Assembly (NCBI GenBank): GCA_973895155.1
Contig: OZ316897.1
Coordinates: forward strand, 15,500,001 to 15,564,000
Reading direction: 5' to 3'
DNA: 64,000 bases
Source of the DNA: Marsupella aquatica
Lineage: Eukaryota > Marchantiophyta
The translations under genes were made by a program, and so were the position numbers. Below the pieces are notes generated by a model, which ran no database searches, had not been told where the DNA came from, and saw only the letters and a list, made by a program, of their open reading frames with translations. Shown here piece after piece: positions 10,711 through 20,723 of this stretch. Numbering within the stretch: the stretch's first letter is position 1; the number at the start of each line of letters is the position of its first letter.

Positions 10711-12702
10711 ATGAACTGTTGCGCGGTACGTGCCAAGGTGCACTGGTGTTCTACTCTGTCGACTCTTCGTCCTCCTCCTCGACCTTTTACCTTCTGTACG
10801 AAGCTTGATGATCGATCTCGAACAGCTAGAGTCAGGCTGCTGTCCCTATCGAAAGTAGTGCGAGCTGTCCAGGACACGCGTTTCAGCAAAAACATGAAGA
10901 TCACACCGGTAACTGCAACTCTACCCAAAGATCTCAAGGTTTTGCTGTTCAGCGACGCCAACAACTGCATGACGCAAAAGACTTGGCTAGAATTGACAGA
11001 ACTCGGCATCGAAGTCTACACGCACTTCGACACCAATGCCAACGCCATGATTCTTGCAGTCCACGCCGTAAAGCCCGACCTGATCATTTGCCCATTTCTG
11101 ACGAAGCGCATTCCGGCTGAAATCTACAAGAACAAGGCTGTCCCGTGCCTGATAGTTCACCCTGGACCAGAAGGCGATCGGGGAATGTCGTCCCTCGACT
11201 GGGCGGTGATGAATGGCGAGCAGTCGTGGGGAGTCACACTTCTGCAGGCAGAGGAAGACATGGACACCGGTGCGATCTGGAGCACTCACAACTTCGCCAT
11301 TGACAAAAATGGTCTTCCGACCAAGTCCGGTCTGTATCGGAGGGACTGTATTGAAGCAGCCATGAAAGGACTTCACGATGTCTTGGCCATGGTCACTAGG
11401 GGCAATCCCCAACCGCGTCAGCTCGATTACACAAATCCTAACGTCAAAGGGCGGTTGCAGCCACGTATGCTGCAGGCCGATCGAGGAATCGACTGGACTT
11501 TGCCTGCAGCTGATATCGCCCAAATCGTTCGAGCAGCTGACTCCCAGCCCGGCGTTCTGGACTCCATTTGCGGCATTAAATACCTTCTCTTCGGAGCTCA
11601 CGTTGAGCCCAATCCACCCATGACTGGATCTTCACCGCCTTTGTCACCAACCAAGTCTCTGCTGGCCAAACGGCGCGGCGCGGTCCTCATCTCTTGCGGC
11701 ACAAATGGGCAAGAAGCGGTGTGGATTACTCATCTCAGAAAGCCCAACGCGGGTGAACGTCACCACATCAAGCTCCCGGCTACAGCAGTTCTGCCATCCA
11801 AGGTAGTGGAGTACCTGCCGGAATTGCCCGAGCCAAGTTTACTGTTGCCTTTTGGCGAACTTCCCAAGACATTTCAGGAGATCTTCGTATGGGAGAAGAG
11901 CCATGTCTGCTACCTGTGGTTCGATTTCTACAACGGTGCTATGAACACGGAGCAGTGCGCTCGTCTTGCCGTCACTTTGGAGAGCATCAAAAAGTCGACC
12001 AGAGCACATGTCTTGGTGCTAATGGGAGGAAGAAACTTCTTCAGCAATGGGATCAATCTCAATTCAATTGAAGCAGCTCCTGATGCTTTCGAGGAGTCGT
12101 GGCAGAACATCAACAGCATGAATGATTTCGTAGAGGAGGTGCTGACGGCCTCTGACTTCCTGACCGTTTCTGTGTTCGGTGGAAATGCTGGGGCCGGTGG
12201 GGTAATGGCAGCTCTCGCCGCTGACGAGGTATGGACGACTGGAAGCACTATCCTCAACCCCCACTACAAATCTATGGGGCTCTACGGGTCGGAGTATTGG
12301 ACATACACCTTGCCGAAGAGAGTGGGTGCCAAAAAGGCTGCGGAGCTGACCGGAAACTCTATTCCCATCTCGGCAACCACCGCTCTTCAGATCGGCCTGG
12401 TCGATCGTGTCTACAAGGGCCGCTTCGGACCCAGTCATTTCCAAAAGTGGGTTGTTGAGCGCGCAGAAGCAATTGCGAATGACCCTGCAGTGCGGCAAAA
12501 AATCATTGAAAAGAAAACTAAGATCGACAACGAAGTTTTCAGAAGTAAAATCCAAGAATGTCGTGATTTTGAGCTGAAACAAATGCAGAAGAGTTTTGGA
12601 AGTCATGAATACAACGCCAAACGGCATGCGTTTGTCTACAAAATACGCAAGGGCACCTCATGCCTCCCAAGTCGCTGTATTGTAGAAAAACAGACACGGT
12701 AA
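10711..12702 (+). CDS. hypX: HypX/HoxX-like formyltransferase/enoyl-CoA hydratase fusion protein
   Basis: A 663-residue intronless ORF. Residues about 75-250 form a formyltransferase domain with HPGPEGDRG (from residue 150) and MDTGAIW (Asp 185). Residues about 415-600 form a crotonase/enoyl-CoA-hydratase domain with GGRNFFSNGI and GGNAGAGGVM, the oxyanion-hole regions. This order is that of bacterial HypX/HoxX, which makes CO from a formyl-tetrahydrofolate donor for [NiFe]-hydrogenase maturation. The first ATG (10711) gives about 60 extra residues rich in Ser and Arg with few acidic residues, like an organelle transit peptide. A second ATG at 10894 would give the bacterial-like start. No hydrogenase gene is nearby, so the substrate and role in this organism are open. 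Lack of introns fits horizontal transfer or retroposition (inference). Family assignment is firm; function here is not. Confidence 0.9.
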   Translation: MNCCAVRAKVHWCSTLSTLRPPPRPFTFCTKLDDRSRTARVRLLSLSKVVRAVQDTRFSKNMKITPVTATLPKDLKVLLFSDANNCMTQKTWLELTELGIEVYTHFDTNANAMILAVHAVKPDLIICPFLTKRIPAEIYKNKAVPCLIVHPGPEGDRGMSSLDWAVMNGEQSWGVTLLQAEEDMDTGAIWSTHNFAIDKNGLPTKSGLYRRDCIEAAMKGLHDVLAMVTRGNPQPRQLDYTNPNVKGRLQPRMLQADRGIDWTLPAADIAQIVRAADSQPGVLDSICGIKYLLFGAHVEPNPPMTGSSPPLSPTKSLLAKRRGAVLISCGTNGQEAVWITHLRKPNAGERHHIKLPATAVLPSKVVEYLPELPEPSLLLPFGELPKTFQEIFVWEKSHVCYLWFDFYNGAMNTEQCARLAVTLESIKKSTRAHVLVLMGGRNFFSNGINLNSIEAAPDAFEESWQNINSMNDFVEEVLTASDFLTVSVFGGNAGAGGVMAALAADEVWTTGSTILNPHYKSMGLYGSEYWTYTLPKRVGAKKAAELTGNSIPISATTALQIGLVDRVYKGRFGPSHFQKWVVERAEAIANDPAVRQKIIEKKTKIDNEVFRSKIQECRDFELKQMQKSFGSHEYNAKRHAFVYKIRKGTSCLPSRCIVEKQTR

Positions 12703-15690
12703 TCGAGCCATGCATTAATTATTAGGAGCTTTTGAATTTTCGATCAGTATCTAATATGTCCGACACAAAACAGCCTTTGTTTTCTTTTATTAAAGATCGT
12801 GGGCTGTCTTGCTAGCCGGAATATACATAGAGAATGTTGACAAGGTTTTGGTATCAATCCTTGTGTAGCTAGCCAGTAATGGAGCCATTTCCATATCTAT
12901 CAAAATTTTCTGCAACATTTCAACCATTGAAATGCACAGGCGGAAGAATAGGAAATATTTTGCAGATCAAGTCTACGATTGTAGCCTTTGGCTATTATGA
13001 GTGGCGGCGCTTTTGCAATCCCCGGGATCATATTCTAGTTTGTCTCCAGTAGATGGCTAGAATCGTGAAAGTCATCACTAGGACCTGTATAAATGCTAGG
13101 TTCCCAAGCTTTGATTTCGGATGTATCATGCATGACCCGTATTATCTGTTTGGACAATTAATGTATTATAAATATGCGAGTCAATCTGGTTCATACTCTA
13201 GCCCATACAAGATGACTTGTATTCCAAATGTAGTCAATTGTACTTGGATTGGATGTGCAGCGAATTCAAAGATTTCATACAACTCTCGATGGTCAAGCGT
13301 TTAAATCTCGACCAGGGTTGAGATCCGGTCGTTGCCACTGTTTCAGATATCCATGGCAATTGGTTTCTAGATTTCTTTGCAATCCAAATCTGAAACATAG
13401 TGGTCCATTGTACACTAGGCATAGCTTAAATCAAGGAGTTTTGTGTTCTTGCTGATTAGTGTCTGTTTGCTGACCTCGAGGTCTGCCTGACAATCTCGGC
13501 CTTAATTTCTTCATCTTTTCAATTCTTTTTACACTGCAGGTCCAATGACGCTGTGGCCAACCCAGCTCGGGACATTTGAGTAATTCACTCACGAAGCTTT
13601 GGCTTCATGTGGATCTTTCGTCGAGGATGTACTTCAATTTGGCCTTCTGTTGTTTCCTTTCTAAAATCCCTTTGGTTATTGTGAAATGTGATTTACCACT
13701 TGCTCGTCACCTGTCCCTGGGACTAGTATTTACGTTCAGGTTTTCCTCTAGACCGTGAGCCTCAGGGGTAGACAGAGCCAGCCCTAGCTGGAATATTTTC
13801 AGAAATATATATAGTTAAGGTTGCATTCCCAACAGTTCCCGCACCAAAGGGTTAGTTTGTGCTCATGTCAGCTTCATGACAGAAACGTATGTTTATGACT
13901 TCCTTTCTTTTGTGCTACTCGACAGTATAGTTGCAATATTATTTTGGGTCTGGGTTTCATTTCGCCACCGGTTGAGTGTAAGCATAGTGAAGCATAACGC
14001 GTTTTGAAATACTCAGGTGGTACCAGTTGGTGGGCCTTCTTTTGACCTTCAAAGTTGAACATATGCTACGCTTGACCTGACTTCAGAGAACCCATATTAC
14101 ATAATTTCTCAATGAATGTATGTCAGTACATACAGGACAGGTGCTATACCATGAAGGATCGGAGTTCTTTCAATGGTAGCCTGATGGAATTCATACGGCG
14201 TAGTCATTCCAGTCATAAAAACTGAAAATGTTTGGAGGGACAGGGCGAAGAGACATTTCTTTCCTTCACGGTTTGATAATTGCGTTCGAGCCATTCAAAT
14301 GGAGAATTTCAGGCAGAAGTAGCGAAGGAACTGGGATGGACCGTTGCACTTTGATAGCAGCTAGCATCAATACAATGGAAGACACGAAGACCTGCGTTGC
14401 CTGAAGAGTTGATACCACTACTTTGTTGAGCCACGTAACTTTGCTCTCAGCCAAGAAGCAAGCAGCCATTTAGATAGCACAAGTATTAAAATAATAACGT
14501 GAAATTGATCTATATTATTATTCATACGCATATCTTCCATTTAGCGTCTTTGCTAGAAGTGTCTGACGTCATAAACTAACTGCCGTCTAACTGGCTCATT
14601 TGACTGCCCCGTCGTATGAGTCGGTAATCATCATACAATCCCACTAATGATTGCCTTCAGAGAAAATCGGATACACAATCTCGTACATCTGAACTAGTAG
14701 CAGTACACACCACGTTAATGGGAACATCTCTATAAATCTATGTCTAAACTAGACGACATAGATTCTAGCAGGATCTGTTTTAGGGAGCATTGTACTAAAT
14801 GACTAAGTAACACGGGAACCATTGTCATCAGACACTTCTCCAGTTCTCCATAAGCCTTGCTGAGTCCCCTTTCATGGATGCTAAGTAAAGGTCTCCTGAC
14901 TTCACATCGCCATGAAAGCCCAACAGAAAGCACAGTCAAGCAATACCATGTCAGAGACTTACCAAGGCATCGAAATTAAGCATCGATGTACAGTCAGACT
15001 GAGAAAACCTTAAATTCTACCTTTTTAACCAAGTACGGCAGATTCATCACATATGATGCACAAGTGTGTACTCTAGTTGAGCAAGGCTTTTTTTAATGGT
15101 GAAAATTTGCCAAATCCTGCCTTGGGATTGCCTGGTGCGACTCAATAATGGGAATTTCTGCCAAAACTAGCACCCCACTAGCCGAGGTTAGAGCATGTTT
15201 ACTCTTAATCTAGCACTCGTGGCGGTTGACCGTACCTACTCTCCACGCCTTTCTCAAACTCACCATATCCTCACACACGGGCGTATATTGGATGCATTCA
15301 GTTGAATGTATTTGGGTAATGTATCAAAATGTGATAATATAAAGTGTACTATGTCTAATTTGAAGTCCCCATGGACTTCTAGGCGTGACTGATACAGAGT
15401 CACATAGGAATATTAAACATAAGAATAGGCAAAAGTTAAACACTCTATATTCCTAATGGGAAGGAGACCCCCCCCCCCCACCAAAAAAAAGTTCTCAACT
15501 AGGTCTACATTTGTTCTCGTGCACAACCGATGTTCATTGTCAAGCCTTGGACCAGCTCACTACTTTTGACTTGCACAGACTGGCTGCAAATAAAGAAGCA
15601 GGCCAAGATCAGACTACTAGCATATATAAGTAAACCCTACCAATCACACTCTGTAAGAGTAGAAGATGAGATGAATTTCTATTGTGGTTA
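12703..15690. other. Unassigned non-coding DNA downstream of the HypX-like gene
   Basis: No supported gene. Overlapping frames of 60-83 codons match nothing known to me. A short C-run followed by an A-run sits at 15470-15490. Confidence 0.5.
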
Positions 15691-16051
15691 CACTGTTCGC
15701 CATAATTAGTGTGACTAACACTAATTCAAGAGCGCCCATTTTCAGGGTCTACTCGCGAATTAGTGTTAGTCACACTAATTTTGTGCTAACACTATTTTCG
15801 TGCACATGAATTAATGTTACTATGGTCTTAAGAGTGGCAAAATAGAGAAAAAAACTATTTTGAAAAATCCACAACAATTAGTGTTACTTTGGACTAAATA
15901 TTATCCATTTTTTACAAGATTTAAACTAAAGTGACAAAAATATGTTTTGAAAACCGACAAAAATTAGTGTTACTTGGATTCAAAATCATTTTTCCCAAAA
16001 TTAGTGTTAGTAACACTAATTCTTGCATAACACTAATTACGGTGAACAATG
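15691..16051. mobile_element. Tc1/mariner-like MITE, 361 bp
   Basis: The left end is CACTGTTCGCCATAATTAGTG and the reverse complement of the right end is CATTGTTCACCGTAATTAGTG. The element is flanked by TA on both sides (15689-15690, 16052-16053), the target duplication of Tc1/mariner transposons. Inside, AATTAGTGTTA and its complement TAACACTAATT recur at least six times, so subterminal repeats fill much of the element. There is no coding capacity, so it is non-autonomous. Confidence 0.75.
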
Positions 16052-16557
16052 TAGTTCAATTATAGAATTTAATCATTGTCATGCCGAGGGGCAGTGCCTC
16101 TTGAATGTGCACATAGGCATGTCCCTCGCATGCTTGCTAGGTATGTAGTTAGGGCTAGTGTACTACTTGAGTTAGTGTCATGTTCTTGTAGCGAGTCTGG
16201 GCCGATCTTGAAGCAAAGGTGTTTGTTAGTGTGACGCCTGGACCCGGTCCTACTTAGGGCATGTTTTTCTTTGCCATTTTTAAGTTCTTCTTGAATCGTT
16301 GTTGACAGAGCTCAGACAGTACTCGTCGGTTCCGTACATGGGATTCACACAGTGATTCGTTAGATGCTCCCGACCGATCTTGGCATCCCGCCGGTTTTCG
16401 ATTCGATTTCAGTACTCTTGTTTCTCTTACGCCTTTTATTCAAGAAGAACTCTCAAGATAGCGGTGAAGGGAAGAAGATTGCTCATGACAATTTCGACAA
16501 TTTCTGGTGAAGCCGGTGCAATTTCTATGGAAAAACGTTGTGCGATGTGGTGGAAGT

Positions 16558-17640
16558 TATGACTTAAGTGTATACACTTAGGTATACACTTAAGTCAAAC
16601 AAGGCCCCCCTCCCTCTTTTCCTTTGCGTTTTTTGCCCAGGTTTTTCTTTTCTGGCCGCAACCTGTTTCATGACTTGCTGTTGTCGACTGCTGCATCGAC
16701 GCCGACTGCATAAGGCGCACCCGCGCTCGCGTTTTTAACGACCTCTTTGGGACCCTTTTTTGTTTACCGGCCACGACTGCCTCGGCCACCGTGCACCCCT
16801 TTTCGTTCGCCCTTTTTTGCCTTGCCAAGCCTTGAAGTTCCTCCCTCCGTTTGTTTTCCTGCCTTTTTCTTCTCTCGGTATCTCGCAGGCTGTGCATATA
16901 GGGCATCGTGCCTCCCACTGCCAGCATTTAATTAAGGAGAGGAGGGGGAGAAAGTACGAGCTGGGAGTCGAGAGGAGAAGGCACGGAGGCCTATGAAGCA
17001 TTAAAGTAGGGGGAGGGGGAATTCAATTAGACTCCCTTCTCTTGGGAGTAGGTTCACCTGTGGCCAGGCAGGAGCGCAAGGAGAGGGCATGAGGCCCTAG
17101 GCAGCATTAAGAGGGAGTCGATTCCTTTTGTCAGGCCCAAAACTCATTTAAGGAGGGGAGGGGGATTTAGTCGCTCCTTTCTCTTCGGGAGCACATCAGG
17201 AGCCAGGAGGGGGGCGCAAAGCCCTATGTAGGGCCCGAGCCATTAATTGGGGCCCCATTTGTTTTCTTTCGCTGCGCCCTCGCTTTGCTTCCTCGTTTTG
17301 CCGCGCCTTTTCCTCCTTAATTAAGTGCTCCGCAGCCTGTACGTACATAGGGTCTCGTCGCTTTTCCCTTGTGCTAGCCAGTTTCCGGGTCCACAATGGG
17401 GCCCGATGTGTATACACTTAAGGGGCCCGTATATGTATTCACTTGAAGGGGGTCCATTTTCAGTGTATTTTTCACTGCCGCCTTTCAGGACAATTGGTCG
17501 CCACTGGTCATCTGCATCGGGCTACGGGCCCAAGGTATACACATGGGACGGCAATCCCACATCACCTATGTATACACATAGGCAAGCGCGACGGGGACAC
17601 AATTTGAGGTTTTAAGGGTCCTTTTTCCTTGACGGTTTTT
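16558..17640 (+). other. Probable leader of the Ty3/gypsy element: purine-rich repeats and GTATAC inverted repeats
   Basis: It opens with a perfect 15-bp inverted repeat, GACTTAAGTGTATAC and its complement, at about 16560-16595; related GTATACAC words recur at 17408, 17535 and 17568. From 16930 to 17320 there are degenerate repeats of the pattern AAGGAGGGGAGGGGGA, a CTCCCTTCTCTTGGGAG block, and GCGCAAGGCCCTA. The same modules occur in the copia leader at 52800-53210. The segment lies between host DNA and gag, so I read it as the gypsy 5' untranslated leader. No LTR border was identified, so the left end of the gypsy is undefined. Confidence 0.45.
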
Positions 17641-17699
17641 TTACGGTGACGGGTTTTCTCATTCTTTACACATTTTGCACATTTTGGGTACTGTCACAC

Positions 17700-18579
17700 A
17701 GCTTGTTAGCAGACAAGCCGGGAGGTAGCAGCTCATCGCCATCAACACCCCGGTACCACTTACGGAGTGATCCACGACCATTGGTGCCAATTTCATTGGA
17801 GTCTTGGCAATTTCGACAACGTCACCAGACAGCAGCAGCACCCACACCATGCAACCCTTCTGCTACATTTGGCGGTCGCTTCACCTCTACCCCAAAGCCT
17901 GCTATCACATTTTTGCCCTTTATCCTTCTACATCAGTGATTGTTCCAGCTTCACCAACATACAGCATGGATGCCAGTCACTCATCTGGCCGCATTGAGCA
18001 CTTCAGTGGGCGGCCAGGCACTGTTTCTTTACGTGAGTTCAAATCCACTTTCTACACTGTTGTTTACAAATTGGAGTTGAAGTACGGCAGCAATTTCACA
18101 AATGCATTTGCATTTAAGCAACTAGCCAGGTATGTGCACCATCATGAGGCTTTGGATATGTATGAGAAGCATTCTCAACGGCTGCTTGCTATCACCCAAT
18201 TGCCTAACCCTGCCTATGCCAGTGCAATTGTAGTAGCCTCACAACTGGCCTTATAGAATGCCATTGCAGCCCATGCTGCTGTTCTTGCCACTTCCCCTCC
18301 TACTCCAATTCCTACCACTGCGCCAGTTACTCCCACTGTCTTGGCACAGGCTACATCAGGCATTTCTTCCACCATTGATTCACCTGCCTTTGCTGATCCA
18401 GTGGCTAAGTTTTTCCAGGTTCTTGAATTGGAATTCCCAATTAAGAATGCTGACAAAATCATGTAGTTGGCCACCTTTGTGACGCAACGTGATGAAACAT
18501 TGAAGATGATGTATCGCCGACTTCTCAATCTGAAGGAGGACACCCAGAGCATCACTGACCTGGAGGCTGCTCATCGCTA
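17700..18579 (+). pseudogene. Gypsy gag, N-terminal part (broken)
   Basis: The frame contains TPRYHLRSDPRPL, then after a frame change IEHFSGRPGTVSLREFK and LARYVHHHEALDMYEKHSQR, typical of plant gypsy gag capsid-like regions. In-frame stops occur near 18256 and 18466, after which the frame continues with LATFVTQRDETLKMMYRR. It stops at the 20.5-kb transposon inserted after GCTA (18576-18579) and resumes at 39133 with LRALEGTPALHSQV. Clearly decayed; family assigned by general resemblance. Confidence 0.7.
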
Positions 18580-18624
18580 AACACGTTGACGGACCAAACG
18601 AGAAGTGTGACCACCAAACGAGAA
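18580..18624 (+). repeat. Left terminal inverted repeat with a second direct copy of the inner motif
   Basis: The 32-bp TIR (18580-18611) contains ACCAAACGAGAAG. A second copy of that 13-mer follows immediately in the same orientation (18611-18624 region). At the other end the second copy is inverted instead, so the two ends differ in their inner structure. Confidence 0.85.
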
Positions 18625-18938
18625 GCCTCTTCAGATTTTGCAAAAAATGGTGATACAAAACATGTTTTTGTGTTAAAACAAGCTTTTTTGAAAAAAATTA
18701 AGAAATGGATCAGTTTTTGTATTGCGCCTAGTGACATTTTGGGAGCTAAACTAATGATCTGGAAATAAAATATTTGGATGTCATGTTTTGCGAGAGACTA
18801 GAGACTAGAATACTCACATTTGGAAAAATAAAATGTGTTAGATAAATTTTTGCAATTGTTTCCAAAATCAAGATTTTGACCAAAAACTAATTTTTTTATG
18901 ATGAGCAACAGTACGCTTAACTTTTCACATACCAAAAG

Positions 18939-19541
18939 TGATACCGTGTATCAAATTTTGGATTTAGTTTACGAATTGACTTTTGTAACCTGCCCAAACG
19001 ATGTTTGACAACAAATTCAAAATAACGGTAATAATTTATGAATTAAAAGATACCCATTTGAAACTCCAAATTTGATCGTCATGTGAACCCAAGGTTTAGG
19101 GACTACCACGCAACTGCGCAGTTACATCCACAGTCAGTTATTTTAACTCACTTCTGGTTAAGCTAAGACTCACGACTAAACGACATTGTTGCATGATTCA
19201 AACCATCAAACCTAATCCCAACCATGATCCACGGATCATGGATTGTTGCCAATACACAAAACTACCCATTGAAAATACAAATAATTTTCTAGCCCATAAA
19301 ATAATGGGAGGAATTCAATCTGTGATCAGTGGATCATTGGGTTCCCAAACTCAAAACACATCTTCAAAAACATGCTTTAAATTATTTTCCAGTCCTCCAA
19401 ACCTTGAGAGGAATTACAATCGTGATACACGGATCATAATTATTGCGAACACACAAAAACCTCCTATCAAAACACCTGGTCAATCCATTTGTCACTAGAA
19501 GCAAAACATTGAGTATAATCCCAACCATGATACCTGGATCA
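18939..19541. promoter_or_regulatory. Palindromic site cluster upstream of the transposase gene
   Basis: Five near-palindromes of the form TGATMC-N2/3-GKATCA: TGATACCGTGTATCA (18939), TGATCCACGGATCA (19225), TGATCAGTGGATCA (19323), TGATACACGGATCA (19423) and TGATACCTGGATCA (19528). They precede the transposase ATG at 19794. The same motif recurs at the opposite end of the element, so these may be transposase or accessory-protein binding sites (inference). Confidence 0.7.
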
Positions 19542-19988
19542 TAATGCTCTCAAAATTCTGGAAACCAGATCATTTCTATATTTTGTCTCTTAGTGAAAAC
19601 CAATCAAGCTATGCCACATGGCAAACACAACCCCAAAACTATAAAAGCATGGTCCGTCATCAAATTTTGAGCTTCACTTTCATAGGACCTTCATATTTTT
19701 CATTTGTGGGGCGCTCAAGATTTTGAAAATTTTGTAATATTTAAGCAATCGTAGAGGCACATCCTGTGAGGAAACCTTGGTTGTATAGAGTTTATGATAA
19801 CCATGTCTAGCTGTGAGTCAGAAGAAAGCATTGCTAGTTCCATCCAATCCTCCCCCGGGGTTGTTCATAGATTTATTCCTTCTCATTTGCAAGCCAAACT
19901 TCCACCCTCTGAGCGAGTGGAGCCCCAAGTAGACATTAAAGACTCCGATTCAGAGGGAAGTGATTATTCTATTAGTATGCATGCTTTG

Positions 19989-20285
19989 GTAAAATTTCAT
20001 TGTCTAAAATGCATTTTTTAGAGTCCTTTTGAGTCCTGAAATGATGTGACTCGTTGCGTGACAAGTCCTTTTATCAATTTTTGAAGGACATATAAGGAAA
20101 GCTTCAAAGTCTCAAATGCTAGATAGTTTAATGAATGTTACCAACCTACAGGATGTTTATTAAGTATAGTACATCAAATTTTCTATATCATCTCATTACA
20201 CCCTACAAATGATATCCTAAAGCATAATAAACTATGGTCACTTTTGAGTGTGACGTTCCTTTTGGGTCCTCCAATTGTGAATGAG
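19989..20285 (+). other. Intron 1 of the transposase, shared with the insert at 50163-50800
   Basis: A GT-AG intron of 297 bp. The intron with its flanking exon edges (about 19964-20289) reappears in reverse complement at about 50164-50490, inside CACTA 2, with only scattered differences. Its 3' end, CCAATTGTGAATGAG, is the inverted-repeat end of that insert. Confidence 0.8.
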
Positions 20286-20472
20286 GCCAAACGTCGTCTA
20301 CTCAGTTTTCCATGTCAACGAAGTCAGATTGGCTCACCTTTAGGATCCCCGGAAGCATTTGTTCAATTTAGAACAGAGAGAAAGCAAGTCTCGTCCGTGA
20401 TGAGAGCATTGGATATAGGAATACCTACACCAGATTCAAAATCACCAGGAATTCGCATTGGAATGCGAAGGA

Positions 20473-20723
20473 TGATCACCGGATCAAATTTGGTATTCCC
20501 CCCAAAGGAACAAGGATCCGAGGAGGTTGAAAGGTGTGCTGGAATACCAATGGTGATCCATAGATCATCTTTGAGATTCACAACCAAGGACGGTTCGAAG
20601 GAGTCTAGAATTTGTTCTGGAATACCAACCATGATCCCTGTATCATCTAAGGTATTCCAAAGCAAACTTGGACCGGAGCAAGAGATAATCCAAATTGGTC
20701 CTCGACGGATGATCACATGTTCA
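20473..20723. promoter_or_regulatory. Palindromic sites inside transposase exon 2
   Basis: TGATCACCGGATCA (20473), TGATCCATAGATCA (20554), TGATCCCTGTATCA (20632) and the weaker TGATCACATGTTCA (20710) are spaced about 80 bp apart. They are followed at similar distances by TTTGGTATTCC-like words. They lie in coding sequence and generate the repeated protein motif MITG/MVIH/MIPV/MITC. The exon therefore looks like a coding version of the subterminal repeat array. Confidence 0.65.

Noticed and set aside
10987-12627. Long minus-strand ORFs (up to 204 codons) opposite the HypX-like gene
   Set aside because: Antisense shadows of a genuine coding region; no domain recognised.
16080-16560. Possible 5' LTR of the gypsy element
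   Set aside because: Some LTR-like look (TGTCATGCCG start near 16077) but no primer-binding site, second copy or TSD could be matched.
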